Shown: positions 13,001 to 24,422 of the stretch, one piece after another | Layout of the letters: each line of letters opens with the position of its first letter | Position numbering within the stretch: the first letter of the stretch is position 1 | Assembly: GCA_013398615.1 (NCBI GenBank) | Contig: VZSR01003806.1 | Span: 17,872,537 to 17,936,536, forward strand | Origin: Brachypodius melanocephalos | Lineage: Eukaryota > Chordata > Aves > Passeriformes > Pycnonotidae | Length of the DNA: 64,000 bases | Reading direction: 5' to 3' | Translations under genes and position numbers: made by a program | Notes under the pieces: model-generated | Databases searched by the model: none | The model's input: only the letters and a program-made list of their open reading frames with translations | What the model was told of the DNA's origin: nothing

Positions 13001-15678
13001 GTAAGTATTATAATGGCTGCATTATGTTAAGATGTTTGATTATTATTTCATTTAATAGAGAGCACACCAGAACCTCATGTTGTTTGAAAGCACTTTTTTT
13101 TCATCCGCTATAATGAAACTTTAAATTCTTTGTCTGTGTAACTCCTGGGAACAGTTAATTTAGCACAGTTTCAGGCCGTTGGGCAGAGTATTTTATTTCA
13201 ATATCCCAAGCTTTCTATGTGCCTAAATACTGAGCTGGTGGGGATGACTGCAAAGATAGAACTGGTGAGGGGTTAATGGATTAAAACCACACTTGCCCAA
13301 AGTCTGTCGTGGTGTTGCTAAAGTGGGCACACTAGCAAAGTTTCATGGCTGCAGGTTTTTCAGAATGCGTCTAAAATTAGAGAAGAGCAGCAAGTTTTGC
13401 TTTTATTTCCCGATCCGCAGAGACACAAAGAACTTACTAAAGAGTCTTTTCTATTTTAAGCTGTAAGCTCCTGCTGTGGAATTTATTCACCATTAGCCAA
13501 GTTCATCAGTATACGCCATTCCAACACTAATAACATGATGACAGAATTAGGGCTTTACTAGCACTGAAAACCAACTTACTAGAAGTACTTGTGGGCCACT
13601 GCTATAATGAGCTGTAAATTAATGGGCTTGATCATGTAGCAAAACATCATTACAGAAGCGGTTAAGTGATGACTAAGGTTTTAGGTCAAATGTCAGAGAA
13701 AGGGAGGTGAAGGAGCCAGTAAAAATCATGACAAAACAGCACATGATCCTACAACAGAGACTTGAACACAGTGGTGTCTTTAAAGAAGAGACCTTATCTC
13801 GTTCTTCCTTTTAAATTCAAAGAAAGAGTGACTCATTTATGGCATATAAATGACACTTTTGAAATACTGTTCACCATCAGCAAATGTCAGAAAATGTAGG
13901 AAAACATGTTTTGTAAGCACTTCTTTTTCTAATTCACTATTTTTTTATGTTTAGTTATAATTTGACATCACACATCTGTGAGCCATTAAATAAATGATAC
14001 TTCAGATTAGGGTGACTTCAGGAAATGAGAGGTTTGTGATAAAGTCATTTTTAAAACCCCAAAATTGCCATCTGGAGACAGATCAAATAAAAATCTTAAA
14101 TTTGCAAAATAAAATAGAATGTTGCTGACCAAGAGATTGTGATCTATAAAAATATCTCAGTGCTATTTTCACAGTGTTTTTAAATGACCATGTCTATATG
14201 GTTCTTTTTCACTGACATTTAATGTCATTAACGAATAAGAGAATTACAGTGGTTAGAAAATAGTACCGAGAGAGACTTGGGCACAAATTCAATTGCACAA
14301 AATGAGCTCAATTAGACAGAACGTACTAAAGTCCATGCAGAAAATTTGTCCAAAGCCTTCTTTTTACTTATTTATTTCAGTAAAAATTGATGGTGTTACT
14401 ACGTCTAATGAAGTGTATTACTTTAATATAAGCCCATAAAAACTGTGTCACAAGAGAATAAACCTGGAAGGGACTTAAATAAACCTGTTCTAAAAATACA
14501 TATTAATAATCACAGCTCCGGCTATTTCTGCACTTTTAAAGACAGGAGAAAGAAAAGGTCCCTCAAAGGATGAAGTACTATAGAATTGCAAACTTAAATT
14601 CTAGGGAAAACTTTGTGATCATTTTTTTACCTTCACACTTTTCATGTTTCTTTCTCTTTTTTTTTGTTTCTTTTTCTTTCTTTAGTGATGCAGTGTACCC
14701 CTCTATTACCTCCTGAATAAAAATAGCCATTATTTTTGTCTTTTTCCAGTTTAACCCGACTTGTCTGTAGCTTTTTAGTCCTGATTGAAAACTCTTTTTG
14801 AAAGAGTTGTTTCGACTTCCTTCAGATGATTTTTCTGCCTTGTATTTACTTCATTTTGTTTGTCCTGTCTCACAAACAGCTCTCATCAGATCTCTGTCTC
14901 AATAGCTCCTTTCTGTCCACAGATTTCTATGATCATCTTGTCCACCACTGACCTAAATAAGATTGTATCATGCTCTTTTTCCCTCCTTTTACTCTCTAAG
15001 CAAATAATACATTTCATTGTCCCATATTTTTCTCTGCCCTTTTTCTGAATCCATCTCACCCATTACCAGTGTGAAGTTCTCATATGAATGTTGATTATAC
15101 ACCTATCTTTATTTCTTTATGGCCACAACACACTTAAAAAACACTCTTGTACAAATAATTTTGGCTCATTTGTCAGCACCTCAGTCCTGTAAAATTAACA
15201 CCAGGACTTCCAAGTTGTTATGTCCATCATTTGTCTTTGCTATTGTTAATACAATCATATAAATTTTATCTGGACTCATATTTGTATTGATTTATTTTTG
15301 TGGTTTTTTAATCCATCAAAGATGTGATGCAATTATGTTATTTATTTTACATTAATAATATGTTACTAATTTTACATTCTAAAGCAAGTTTGTCTGGTCC
15401 ACACTCCTCTGAGGTTGACTCTTCCTTGTTCTGAAATCTCCTGTATGATCAATTATCTTGTGTTTTTTCTCTTTATTACATGTGCTTATGGGTCTCCAAA
15501 ATGTATGAAATAAGTCTTTCCCCACTGGTCCCATTTTGATAATTCCTTCTTTGGCCAATCAAATCACATTCAACTAATTGTTTCAATTTTGCAGTATTTC
15601 TGTGACCCCCCCAAAATTGATTATTTTGGGCTATCTGTCATTAACCTTTCTTTTTTCCCTTGTGGTTTTAACTGACAG
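13001..15678 (+). other. SUPT3H: SUPT3H intron between exons a and b (2678 bp)
   Basis: This GT-AG intron starts GTAAGT and ends GACAG. A branch-like TTAACTGAC lies just upstream of the acceptor, and a T/C-rich stretch lies before that. I see no repeat of known family in it. A pyrimidine-rich tract lies at 14647-14684. The stretch about 13440-13690 is single-copy and contains several TAAT cores and few simple repeats, so it could be a conserved non-coding element. No other exon was recognised. Confidence 0.85.
14647..14684. repeat. Polypyrimidine tract (T/C-rich low complexity)
   Basis: About 38 nt of almost pure T with interspersed C and one G, ending TTTAG. It resembles a splice acceptor tract, but no SUPT3H-like reading frame follows. 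I read it as simple low-complexity sequence. Confidence 0.7.
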
Positions 15679-15791
15679 CAAAGAAAGCATCCAAGTTCCG
15701 TGACTGGCTGGACTGTAGCAGTATGGAAATAAAACCAAATGCAGTTGCAATGGAGATTTTGGCATATGTAGCATACGAGACTGTGGCCCAG
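15679..15791 (+). CDS. SUPT3H: SUPT3H coding exon b (histone fold 2, helix 1 and start of helix 2)
   Basis: This 113-nt exon supplies two bases of a split serine codon and then 37 codons. Visible motifs are KKASKFRDWLD, CSSMEIKPN and AVAMEILAYVAYETVAQ. FRDWLD fits the first helix of the C-terminal histone fold. The AVAMEILAYVAYETVAQ stretch fits the start of the long central helix, which continues across the next splice junction. The acceptor is CAG at 15676-15678 and the donor is GTAAGG at 15792. The exon ends in phase 0. The sequence is nearly identical to mammalian SUPT3H as recalled, with conservative changes only, as expected for a constrained nuclear complex subunit. Confidence 0.96.
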
Positions 15792-16479
15792 GTAAGGGAC
15801 TGATTGAACTCTGATGAAAATGAATTAATTACTCTTGGAGGTACTTCAGCCTCAGGGTCTGGGTTGTAAGCCCCTTCAGAAATGCAGGCACTGCTTCAGC
15901 TCTCCAAGCTAATGGGATTCATGGGATCATTGGATGGTTTGGGTTGGAAGGGACCTTAAGGCTCATCCAGTTCCAACCCCCAGCTGTTGGCAGGGACACC
16001 TTCCACTAAACCAGCTCAAAAATCCAGGCTTCCAATTTGCTGTGTGACAGATGTGTGCTGTGCTATGTTCATCCATCTCATACATGTACAGAAATGTTTT
16101 ATAATTGCTGCAGAAGAGAGGGGAGTCCAGCACAAATCCTTTTCAAGTCCAAAGTGAAACCACACACTTTGCTATGTGACCTTTGGCAGTGCAGTGAGGC
16201 TCATTCAATCCCATTGCACAACTGGATTGGAAAGAAAGATTTCCTGGAAAACAAAATGCTACCTTGGTGCCAAGTCGAGCCCTCTTGGGTAGATAGATTG
16301 CTCCATATATTTACAAAAGTGGAAAAGAAAGGCTCTTTAGGCTGAAATATCTGAATAACTTTATTTTCATCTTTGAAACACTGAGAATATTCTGCTTCAA
16401 CCCACAACTCTCACTCTCCCGTTGTTACAATGGCATTTTTAGTACCGTGTCAGTAACCCCACCTGTTTTGCCTCTCCAG
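15792..16479 (+). other. SUPT3H: SUPT3H intron between exons b and c (688 bp)
   Basis: This short intron starts GTAAGG and ends CTCTCCAG. It carries one short antisense CR1 3'-end fragment about 125 bp below the donor. The remaining sequence includes chance frames of about 100 aa (16037-16345 +) with no recognisable similarity. Confidence 0.88.
15916..16022 (-). mobile_element. CR1 LINE 3'-end fragment, antisense to SUPT3H
   Basis: It contains GGTTTGGGTTGGAAGGGACC followed by CATCCAGTTCCAACCCCC and a CAGGGACACCTTCCACTA-type segment. This is the complement of the avian CR1 3' end. The copy is about 100 bp and truncated soon after the terminal region, the usual 5'-truncated LINE remnant. It sits inside the 688-bp SUPT3H intron. 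Confidence 0.9.
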
Positions 16480-16587
16480 CTGGTGGACCTGGCCCTTTTG
16501 GTTAAACAGGACATGACTCCCAAAGCTGGTGACCCCTTCAGTCATGCCATATCTGCCACCTTCATACAGTACCACAACTCTACTGAG
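16480..16587 (+). CDS. SUPT3H: SUPT3H coding exon c (histone fold 2, end of helix 2)
   Basis: This 108-nt exon encodes 36 codons in phase 0 at both ends. It begins LVDLALLVKQD, the second half of the long central helix of the C-terminal histone fold. It continues through AGDPFSHAISATF and ends IQYHNSTE. The second part is the loop or insertion between helices 2 and 3 that is typical of SPT3. The acceptor is GCCTCTCCAG ending at 16479. The donor is GTAAAA at 16588, weaker than the other donors here. The dipeptide TP before KAGDPF differs from the VT I recall in human, so this loop may be a locally variable position. Confidence 0.96.
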
Positions 16588-17300
16588 GTAAAACTTGCTT
16601 TTTCACATATTAATGCATTTTATGTTTTGCTTTTACATGTATTTTCTTCCAAAGTTGTCATTATTGAATGTGGTATTCATACAGACTTCTGTTATAGAGT
16701 TTATGAACTTTGAAGTTATGGATTTAGATGGAAAGACATTATAATTCTGAATGTTAAATTCTTAGCAGCATTTTTATAATTTACTAAAAATCCTCTTTTC
16801 TTGGGTGAAAATTCCTTCTCTCTGTGTTCAAGGCTCTGTTGCGGATTTGGAGATTAACATTTTCAAAATTGGGAAGTGCACTAAGTACTGTGTTGCATAC
16901 ATTGGTATTATAGAGATATTATAGTAACTTCTAGAAAGAAAAAACCAAATTCTGTATTGCATCTCTTCCAACAGGAAATCTGAGAAGGGAATAATTGGGG
17001 TGGGGGTTATTTGTGATTTGATTATATTGTGGCTGTCTGACATCTTGCTTTTACAGCCACATCTCTTAGGGCAGTCTACAAGTGTGAAGACCAGTCTTGA
17101 CTCCCCTGAGAACACACCACCCCCTACACCCACCCCACCAGCATCAGCAGGGCAGCAACACCTTGGAAAAACACCCTCAGGAGCTCTTGGGAATGGTGGA
17201 ATTGGACAGGACTCCACCAAATCCAAACAAAGGAAAAGAAAAAAGGTATTTGGTGCACAATCTTGGAGGAAAAACAAAACAAAAAAAAACATCCTCAGGA

Positions 17301-17490
17301 AATCATCACAGAAGCACAGAATGGTTTGGGTTGGAAGGGACCTTAAAGATGATCCAGTTCCCACGCCCTGCCATGAGCAGGGGCACCTTCCACTAGACCT
17401 GGCTGCTCCAAGCCCCTTGGACACTTCCAGGGATGGATATCCACAGCTTCTCTGGGCACCCTGTGCCAGGGCCTCACCTCCTGCACAGTA
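17301..17490 (-). mobile_element. CR1 LINE 3'-end fragment, antisense to SUPT3H
   Basis: The left edge reads AATCATCACAGAAGCACAGA. It is followed by GGTTTGGGTTGGAAGGGACC, GATCCAGTTCCCACGCCC, the CACCTTCCACTAGACC segment and CACTTCCAGGGATGG. It is 5'-truncated within the CR1 3' region, about 190 bp. The relatively good match to consensus suggests it is among the younger copies here. Confidence 0.93.
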
Positions 17491-17580
17491 AATAATGTGT
17501 CTCATCTTAAGTATTAATTTTAACCTATATCATATATTAATGACTATTGTTATTGTAGGGCCAAATGTGTGGCTTGGTGG

Positions 17581-17598
17581 TTTTTTTTTTTTTTTTTT
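17581..17598. repeat. Poly(T) run, 18 nt
   Basis: An uninterrupted run of 18 T in the intron between SUPT3H exons c and d. It is a simple homopolymer with no retroposed sequence recognised next to it. Confidence 0.9.
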
Positions 17599-19698
17599 CA
17601 AAATAACGCTAAATCTTCCTAATAATGAGTGCAAACTGAATTTTGTAAAAGTGACAACTGCTGCTTCTAAGATAACCTCTACAGGCACAGCAATTGTCAC
17701 TACCCCTAATGATCATCCCCTTCTCTAACAGGGGACACAAGCACAGGTTTTAAGGGTCAAAATGCAAGCAAAATAAGCAAAGATGTGCTTGTGATTTTCC
17801 TGATCCCTGCAGCCTGAAGTGACTGCCGCCCTTGCCTTTAACAACTGACTTGCTTTATTTTTATGCCAGTTTGCATGCAAGCTAAATATTCGTTAATTTT
17901 GCATAAAACAGGGATGTCTCATATTCAGAGTATGAAATATAAGTGTTACAATTCTTGTCTGCTGTTGCGGGGTCTTGGTGTTGTGAGAGGGATTTATGTA
18001 CCTAAAACCCACAAGAGAAATCAATGTGATTAAATAAACTGGATAGAAAAACCTGTGCTGGTCACTTGGGGTTGTTTTAGGGAAAGGTGATGGCAGTGCT
18101 CATTTTGCTGAAAAGCAGTGGAATGACTTGGGATTTTATCAAGTGGTTGGGTTTTTTTTTTATTAATACTCACTTTTCAGGGTAAAACTGGTGATTTCTA
18201 CAGTGATAAGGTAGAAAAAATGTATTTCTCCTTCTGGTGTCATTGTTGCTGTGGATAATCCCAAAGTGTTCAACTTCCTCCTTTCCTTATTGTGCACTGT
18301 TTAGAAAGCTTTTAGTGAATCCTGGAAAGACTTCTGTTTTTTCCTCTTCCTTTTTTTATGTTATAATTGATTATGTTTTGTCCCTGTGGCTGATTTTCAT
18401 TATAATTCCTAGGAAGAGAAATTTAGCTGGAGATGTAGTTTTTGGTACATTATATTTTACTGATGTTGTGAGTTTATTTTAAGTTCTTAGTGTTTTACTA
18501 AATGCCTTTGAAAATAAATATATCCAAAAAGTGTACACTTTTAATTAAATGTTCTCATGACATTCATTTTGCTTAGGTATCTACTGGATATAAATGAGGC
18601 AAACAAGTTAACTTAATGAAAAATACTATTTTTAGGCCATGAAGACCCAGTCCAGCAGAAAATATTTGAGTTTCATATTCCCTTTATGGATGTCAATCAG
18701 CAGGAGAAGAATCTGCCATCATATTATGAATAATTCTGTGTGTATTCACAGGCTCCAGTGGACTCAGTGCTTTTGAAAATAAAATACTTTGTAAAAAATA
18801 TCCCAAGTTTGAGAGCATTAGGATATAATGTGAATGTATGAGGGGGCTGTGGATGTGTGGACATTAAACTTTAGTGTATAATTAAAGTTTCTGTCATTCT
18901 CAGTGCCCTCACTAATACAATTTTCATGAATTTATTGCCAAGCAGCAATCATTAGATAAGTCATCTGAATTCTGGCAAGCAGTTTGAGTCTAGGTCAAGC
19001 CTAAACCAACATTTCAGGCTGGCTAACAAGGAGAAAAGAGTAACTTTTTCTTTTAAAATCCCAGGAAAATTATTGTGCAATCAGTGTGCCAGTAGTGGTG
19101 AATTTTTATTTTTACCTATTTAGGGTCCATAATAAAAAAAGTTATTTGAAATTTTAAAACTTTCTCATTTGAGTTAATTATTTTTATATTTTTTTTGCAT
19201 CCTTCTAACACCATTATGTCACATGTTTCAGCTTCAGATTTTAATTTGATATTACTCAATGGTGATTTTGTTGTCAAATTGCTTTCCACTTCAGGTGCTT
19301 GCTCAATATTTTCCCCATCCCTTCACATCATAATAAGAGCCTGAAATGTTTTAAAAATAGTTTCTGTGGTTATTGCATTATGGCTTATATGACCCTTTCA
19401 TTTCAGTTTGAACATTTTTTGCTCTTTTCAATTGCAACATAGAGCAGCATGAGGTGAAAGATTTAAAATTACTAACGCAGTGTTCTTTGGGTCTCTTAAG
19501 CAAAGTTCATGTAAAAGTCCTCTTTAATTTGTTAATAGCTTTTTTTCTCTGTAGTGTGTGGCACCAATGATGTGTATCCTCAGGAAAAAAAAAGGAAAAA
19601 TTGGTCTGTTTTATAAAGGTTTATTTTCATACTTTATGCACTGTAGGTCTGTTGTGTGTTTTTGATTTAGTAACAATTTATGTGTTTTTCTGTTGCAG

Positions 19699-19809
19699 AG
19701 CACTGCAGCCTGTGGGATGGAGGCTCAAAGTGATGCCATCCAGCCCAGCCACATCAGAGAGGCCATTCGGCGCTACGGCCACAAGATTGGCCCCCTTTCC
19801 CCATTCACA
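19699..19809 (+). CDS. SUPT3H: SUPT3H coding exon d (histone fold 2, helix 3)
   Basis: This 111-nt exon encodes 37 codons, phase 0 at both ends. It begins STAACGMEAQSDA, continues IQPSHIREAIRRYGHK and ends GPLSPFT. The IQPSHIREAIRRY motif is a typical third helix of a histone fold, so this exon completes the C-terminal fold. The acceptor is TTTTTCTGTTGCAG ending at 19698. The donor is GTACGT at 19810. In the human protein about a dozen more residues follow the PFT end. These must be on another exon, which I could not find by eye in the remaining 44 kb. Confidence 0.96.
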
Positions 19810-20891
19810 GTACGTAATAACAGAGTTATAAAAAGTTATATTTATAATCTTAAAGAACTCTGATTTTCAAGTGGTCAAATGAAGAAGCTTTGGAATTGTT
19901 GAGAGCAATTTGTGGTGACTGTAATTTTCTTTATAAAAGTGGCATAATTCTCTTGGGAAATAAAACTTAGTAATTTCTGTCTCTTTTTGGAAAGACAAAA
20001 AAAAAGGGTTTTTTTCCTTTCAAATATTATTTTCTTTCAATTACAAATTATACTTTTTTGTTAGTGCTTGAATTTTCTGTTTTTCCAAAGTTTAGGTTTA
20101 CAGTTATTTTAAATTATATGTATTCCAATATGGTGAAGAGCACTTTATATTCTAAAATTAGTTTTGTGTCAGATACTGCTCCTATTGGATGTTGAACTCT
20201 CAAGTGACACATTTACGGTTGGGGAAAGAAGAGAATGGTTTTTTTAGACAACTTTGAACCTCCACTGAAATGTAATAGAATTGAGCTTGTGGTAAAACAC
20301 TGATGGGTTCTGAGGTTTTGCCATCATTTTTTCTATGCAAATTGCAAATCCATTGTTCAGAGCAGCCAAACGAATTCTCTACTTAATTTTCTCAGCTGAT
20401 GAAAATGCGAAAGCAGTCCATCTCCAATGTCATAAATTGGAGTAATTTTCTTCTCATTTGCTGTTCTGTGTGGCATTTATCCTGCTTGCCTCAGAATATC
20501 TGCATTTAGAAAATAATAAATGTCAAATAAATCATTATAAGAGAAAACAAAATCCACCAAACAGGATCTCAGCTCCTAAAAATTAGGAAGAAATTGTCCA
20601 GTTTCTGAGAGATTTTTAGGAAAGGAAACTTATTCTGAATTTAGATTAATTCATTTATGTAAAAGTGATACAGAAGTATATGAAGGCCATAAATATAAAG
20701 GAAATAGGGGGATTTCAGAAGCAAGGGAAAAGAGAAAATAAGAAAAAATGAGTAGGTGGAGTTACAATTTTCCTAGTGCCAAAACTAATCAGTGCTTTTA
20801 TAGATGGCAGTAAAAATTTGATTTATTAATGATAGTCAATGCAAAACTGCAATGAATTGGCTTTATGTAACCTCACCTTTCTCTTTTGCCA

Positions 20892-20915
20892 CTCAAAAAT
20901 GATATCATTTTTGAG
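20892..20915. repeat. Perfect 24-bp palindrome
   Basis: The left half CTCAAAAATGAT (20892-20903) is exactly complementary to ATCATTTTTGAG (20904-20915) with no spacer. Pairing stops at both ends (A opposite A). A second GATATCAT core lies a few bases downstream. It is single-copy as far as I can see. Confidence 0.95.
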
Positions 20916-22205
20916 AAAATTGATATCATGTAAAGTGTTGGATAGAATTTCTAGTCCAAAACAGAAAAATGTCTTTAGCAGAAGTTTGCTAAGAGATGTA
21001 GTTAAGAATATGGCAAGAGCTTCTGAAAGCAGAGAATGTATTTAACTTTATTTTTAAAAAGTAAAGAGTTCACATAAACAGCTGCAGAAAGCTGAATCTT
21101 CCCTCCCTGACCCTCACTAAAAGTGGTTTGGTCAATTATTAACCAAAGTTCAAATGTTTTCTTCAGCCACAAGGTATAATAAAATACCCTGGGTTGGGTT
21201 TTTTTTACATCTTCTACTCTTGTGAACTTCCCAAACAGTACAACTGAACAATTTAATTTGTTAACATTACCTACAGTCAACGTGGTTGATGAGAGGAGCA
21301 GATCTTGTTCCCTCTGAACAAGCCAAGAATAAGAGGGAATCTTGGGTCAGCTTCTGGATGCCTACAGATGTTGTAGAGCTGTAACACGATTCTGCTTTTA
21401 ATGAGAAGGCTTGGGGAAAATATTTTGAGAGGTACTGCAGAGTCTGCATTTAGGTCCTTTCCCCTGTGAGTGCTCTCATTGGAGTTTTAGTGAGGGACCT
21501 GGCAGTGACAATTGTCCATGTGGCAACCAGAAACTCTGGGTCTAAATTTGGCACAAGTGTGGATGGAGCACTGAGTACCCTCTGCAATCTTCTTTAATGC
21601 AGATCCACAACAAATACAATTCAGTTATGGCCAGATGTGTGTAACAAAACCTGATTTTTATGTAATCAGGCATGGCCATTTCCTCAGATCTCAGCAGCAG
21701 GACCTGTGTGACAGAGCCCATGTAGGCAGTGCAAAACCTCGGTAAAATACTTGAAGTCTGAGCTGTTCTCTGCAGTGTCTGAGGGGAAAATTGTATCAGA
21801 AGGATCTAAACCCTGTCCTGAACTCTTTGGAGCAACTAGAAGGGATATTTTTATGGATCAGTGTAATAACCAACAGACTGGAAGTTGTCAAGGGACTGCT
21901 GCATTCAGAAAGTTCATCTCAGAACTCGAACCACCAGAGGATGGTTTTTCTAATAGGAAAATTAAATTTAACAGTTGTGTTGTCCTACACAAGGATGGAT
22001 GATGTGGAAAGGGAGCTGCCTATTGCATCCCAGCAGTTCTTATGGAAACCACTCTTTAAAAAAGACAGAGATGAGGAGTGAAAAAGCTTCATGCTTTTTT
22101 CAAGCTACTGAATAGCTCAGTCCCATACATAGAATTTAGATTTATTATCTGTAAAAAGAAAGTACAGGAGAATATTTTGTTTTTTAAAAAGCGCATATAC
22201 TTTTG

Positions 22206-22219
22206 TTATCTTAAGATAA
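22206..22219. repeat. Perfect 14-bp palindrome
   Basis: TTATCTTAAGATAA is self-complementary. At this length in AT-rich DNA it may be chance. Confidence 0.9.
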
Positions 22220-24227
22220 TAAATATTTGTAAAGCACGAACGGTGATATTTTTTCACGTCTTTCCCTTTTTTGCTCTTTCATCATGATTGTCACTCTCTT
22301 CCATCTGATTTGGTGATAAGTTTTCCTAAGGACTTGGTTTTGGAAGCAGAGTTAAGCTATACAATTTATTCTTTAGCAGCATTTGATGGATTTTGGTTTG
22401 GATGGAAACAACAGTTTGAAAGTTTTATAATCATATGGTAAATAAGAACTAACATTAAACCAGTGAAAATGATCCTTTTGCATTTCCTTTGACCTTAATA
22501 GCTATGTCAGATTGACTAACATAATTAGAGCACTTAGGTTTTGTCTCCAAGTGCAAGCCACAATGGAAAGCAGCAAGTGTACTCTGGATTCTTCTGCAGT
22601 GTTGTATCATGTCTAAGGTAGTTTAGACATTTATTTTATCCAAATATTTTCTATTTACAGTATTGAGTGGTGCTCAGTGTTTCTTACTTTAAAGCATGGT
22701 CTAGACTTTTAAAAATCAGAGAACTATAAAGCAGTAGCATGATGTAATTTTGCAAGACAAGAATGGGAAGTATGAAACTCTGTTATATGGGATAATGCAA
22801 TTCCATGTGCTGTACCTGTGTCTATCTCTATGTGCATTTAAGTTAAGGAAGTGCATAGTGAAATGATGTCCAGTCTTGATTGGGTCTGTAGGAATTATCC
22901 TAATATTCTTCCAAATAATAGCATTTATTATGCCAGGGTGTTCACAAAAATACTAGGTGGATATTTCTTACCATGAACACAAGCATAATGTCTCTAAAGA
23001 AATTAGTTTAAGTTACTTGAATTGATTATATTTCAGACAGCTGGGTAGCAAAAAAAAATCCTTTAAAGAGTATTTATTCTGTGAACAATACACAGTGCTT
23101 ACCTGGAATCTTGATAGGAGCAGCTGTAAGTGGTGCATGAACAATCTGTAAGTAGTACTTGTGGCCATGAGAACAACTCTAGCAAAAAGGACAGCTGAGA
23201 TCCTTTGCTCTGAAATGAAAAACTAAGTGGTCAGCTACAATAGTGGAAGACCACAGGCAAAAAGAGAAAGAAAATGTTTCCAGAGCAGATTCTTTGTCTT
23301 TAGTTTATGCCAGCTCTGAAATGAACTGCTTCAGATGTTTAGTTAAGAGAAACTAAGTTAAGAGTTCACAAATGTAAATTGTAATCCTGCACAGGCTCAT
23401 GGCAGACAGCGGCCATTATTCAGCAGTTTGCACGTGTGTAAATGGGGTGTACTGAATGAACAGGGATATAACCAACATTTCCTTGGGTATTTATGTTTTG
23501 AGGAGAATGTTCCTTCAGCCTCCAAGGCATTTCAGTATGAAAAGGCTTGCTAGTCTAAACCTCCTCTTGTTAAATATTTCAATCCCATAAAATTGCCTAT
23601 GCACCATAAAACAATGAATATTTACAAACCTGTGTTTATAATATTGCTTGTTACATTCCCTGCACAAAGAACATGTAATACCAGAGAATGTGATTTGGTA
23701 GAGACTTGGATTATTAGGGCCTTATGGAGCCCTGCCTATACTCTTAGAGATTCTTAAATAATAAATGCAAATATCCCATGTGGATGTCAGTAGGTTATGA
23801 GTATGTGGTAATGATAGTTTCACTATCAAATGATATATTTAGTCAAGGTCTTCCACTTCTGATGTTTTTAAAGTGCTTTTTATTGATTCTGATTCAGCTC
23901 AGCTTTTATGCAAATGCTTAAATCAATTTCTGTGGTGAAGGACACTGAGGCTCATCACAGATCTTTAATAATTTGAATGTAATAAAGATGGGTTTGACTC
24001 TATTAATTTCCCCTAAAAACAAAATCTGTGGAATAGTAGCTGATGACCTGGCAAAGCTGAGCTTATGAGAGACTAAACCAGCAGATTCAGGGGGTAGAAA
24101 TAAGAGAGGAAACTTTTAAGATACAAAGGATAATGCGGCAGTATGATATTTGTGGCAGAGGAGATTTTGAAAAGCAAGTTTGGTTTGGGTGCCTTAAACT
24201 TCAAGAAAAATTCAACTTCACATTGCC

Positions 24228-24422
24228 AGAGTCACAGAATGGGTCAGTTGGAAGGGACCACTGGAGGTCTTCTGGTCCAAGCTCCCTGCTCAAGCAGGGT
24301 CCTCCAGAGGACAAGGCACAAGGCTTTTGAGTATCTCCAGAGAAGGAGGCTCCACAACCTGGAGCTGTCACTCAGAAGATTTGGTCTGCAGCTTACTCCT
24401 CTTAACTGGAAGAAATTTCTTT
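24228..24422 (-). mobile_element. CR1 LINE 3'-end fragment (subfamily differing from the others)
   Basis: It starts AGAGTCACAGAATGGGTCAG, followed by TTGGAAGGGACCACTGGAGG, CTCCCTGCTCAAGCAGGGTC and GAGTATCTCCAGAGAAGGAG. The CTGCTCAAGCAGG signature is shared with the copy at 35381 and differs from the more common CATGGGCAGGGACACC type. This suggests a separate CR1 subfamily. Confidence 0.88.

Larger units (their letters stand above)
16588..19698 (+). other. SUPT3H: SUPT3H intron between exons c and d (3111 bp)
   Basis: This GT-AG intron starts GTAAAA and ends with a T-rich tract and TTGCAG. It contains one antisense CR1 fragment (17301-17490) and a run of 18 T at 17581-17598. The longest open frame of the window lies across this CR1 on the minus strand (16828-17505). 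It has no family resemblance, so I regard it as chance. No further exon was recognised. Confidence 0.86.
1..19809 (+). other. SUPT3H: SUPT3H locus, visible part (four coding exons plus introns)
   Basis: Four exons on the + strand splice into one 136-codon frame that I recognise as the central and C-terminal part of SPT3 homolog. SPT3 is a TBP-interacting histone-fold subunit of SAGA/STAGA-type co-activator complexes in the nucleus. The exon lengths are 76, 113, 108 and 111 nt, and every junction keeps frame. The family protein is a little over 300 residues, and these exons match roughly residues 168-303 of the human protein as I remember it. The N-terminal histone fold exons were not found in 1-12924, so that intron is at least 12.9 kb. 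The last dozen or so codons expected after 19809 were not found either. The window's left edge cuts the gene. Confidence 0.93.

Noticed and set aside
12775..13113. 112-codon + frame around exon a taken as a separate gene
   Set aside because: It contains the real exon 12925-13000 in frame, but the parts outside are intron; good splice sites bound the exon.
16828..17505. Longest open frame in the window (225 codons, minus strand)
   Set aside because: It spans an antisense CR1 fragment and intron sequence of SUPT3H, with no domain and no conserved motif. The frame is a by-product of GC-rich CR1 sequence.
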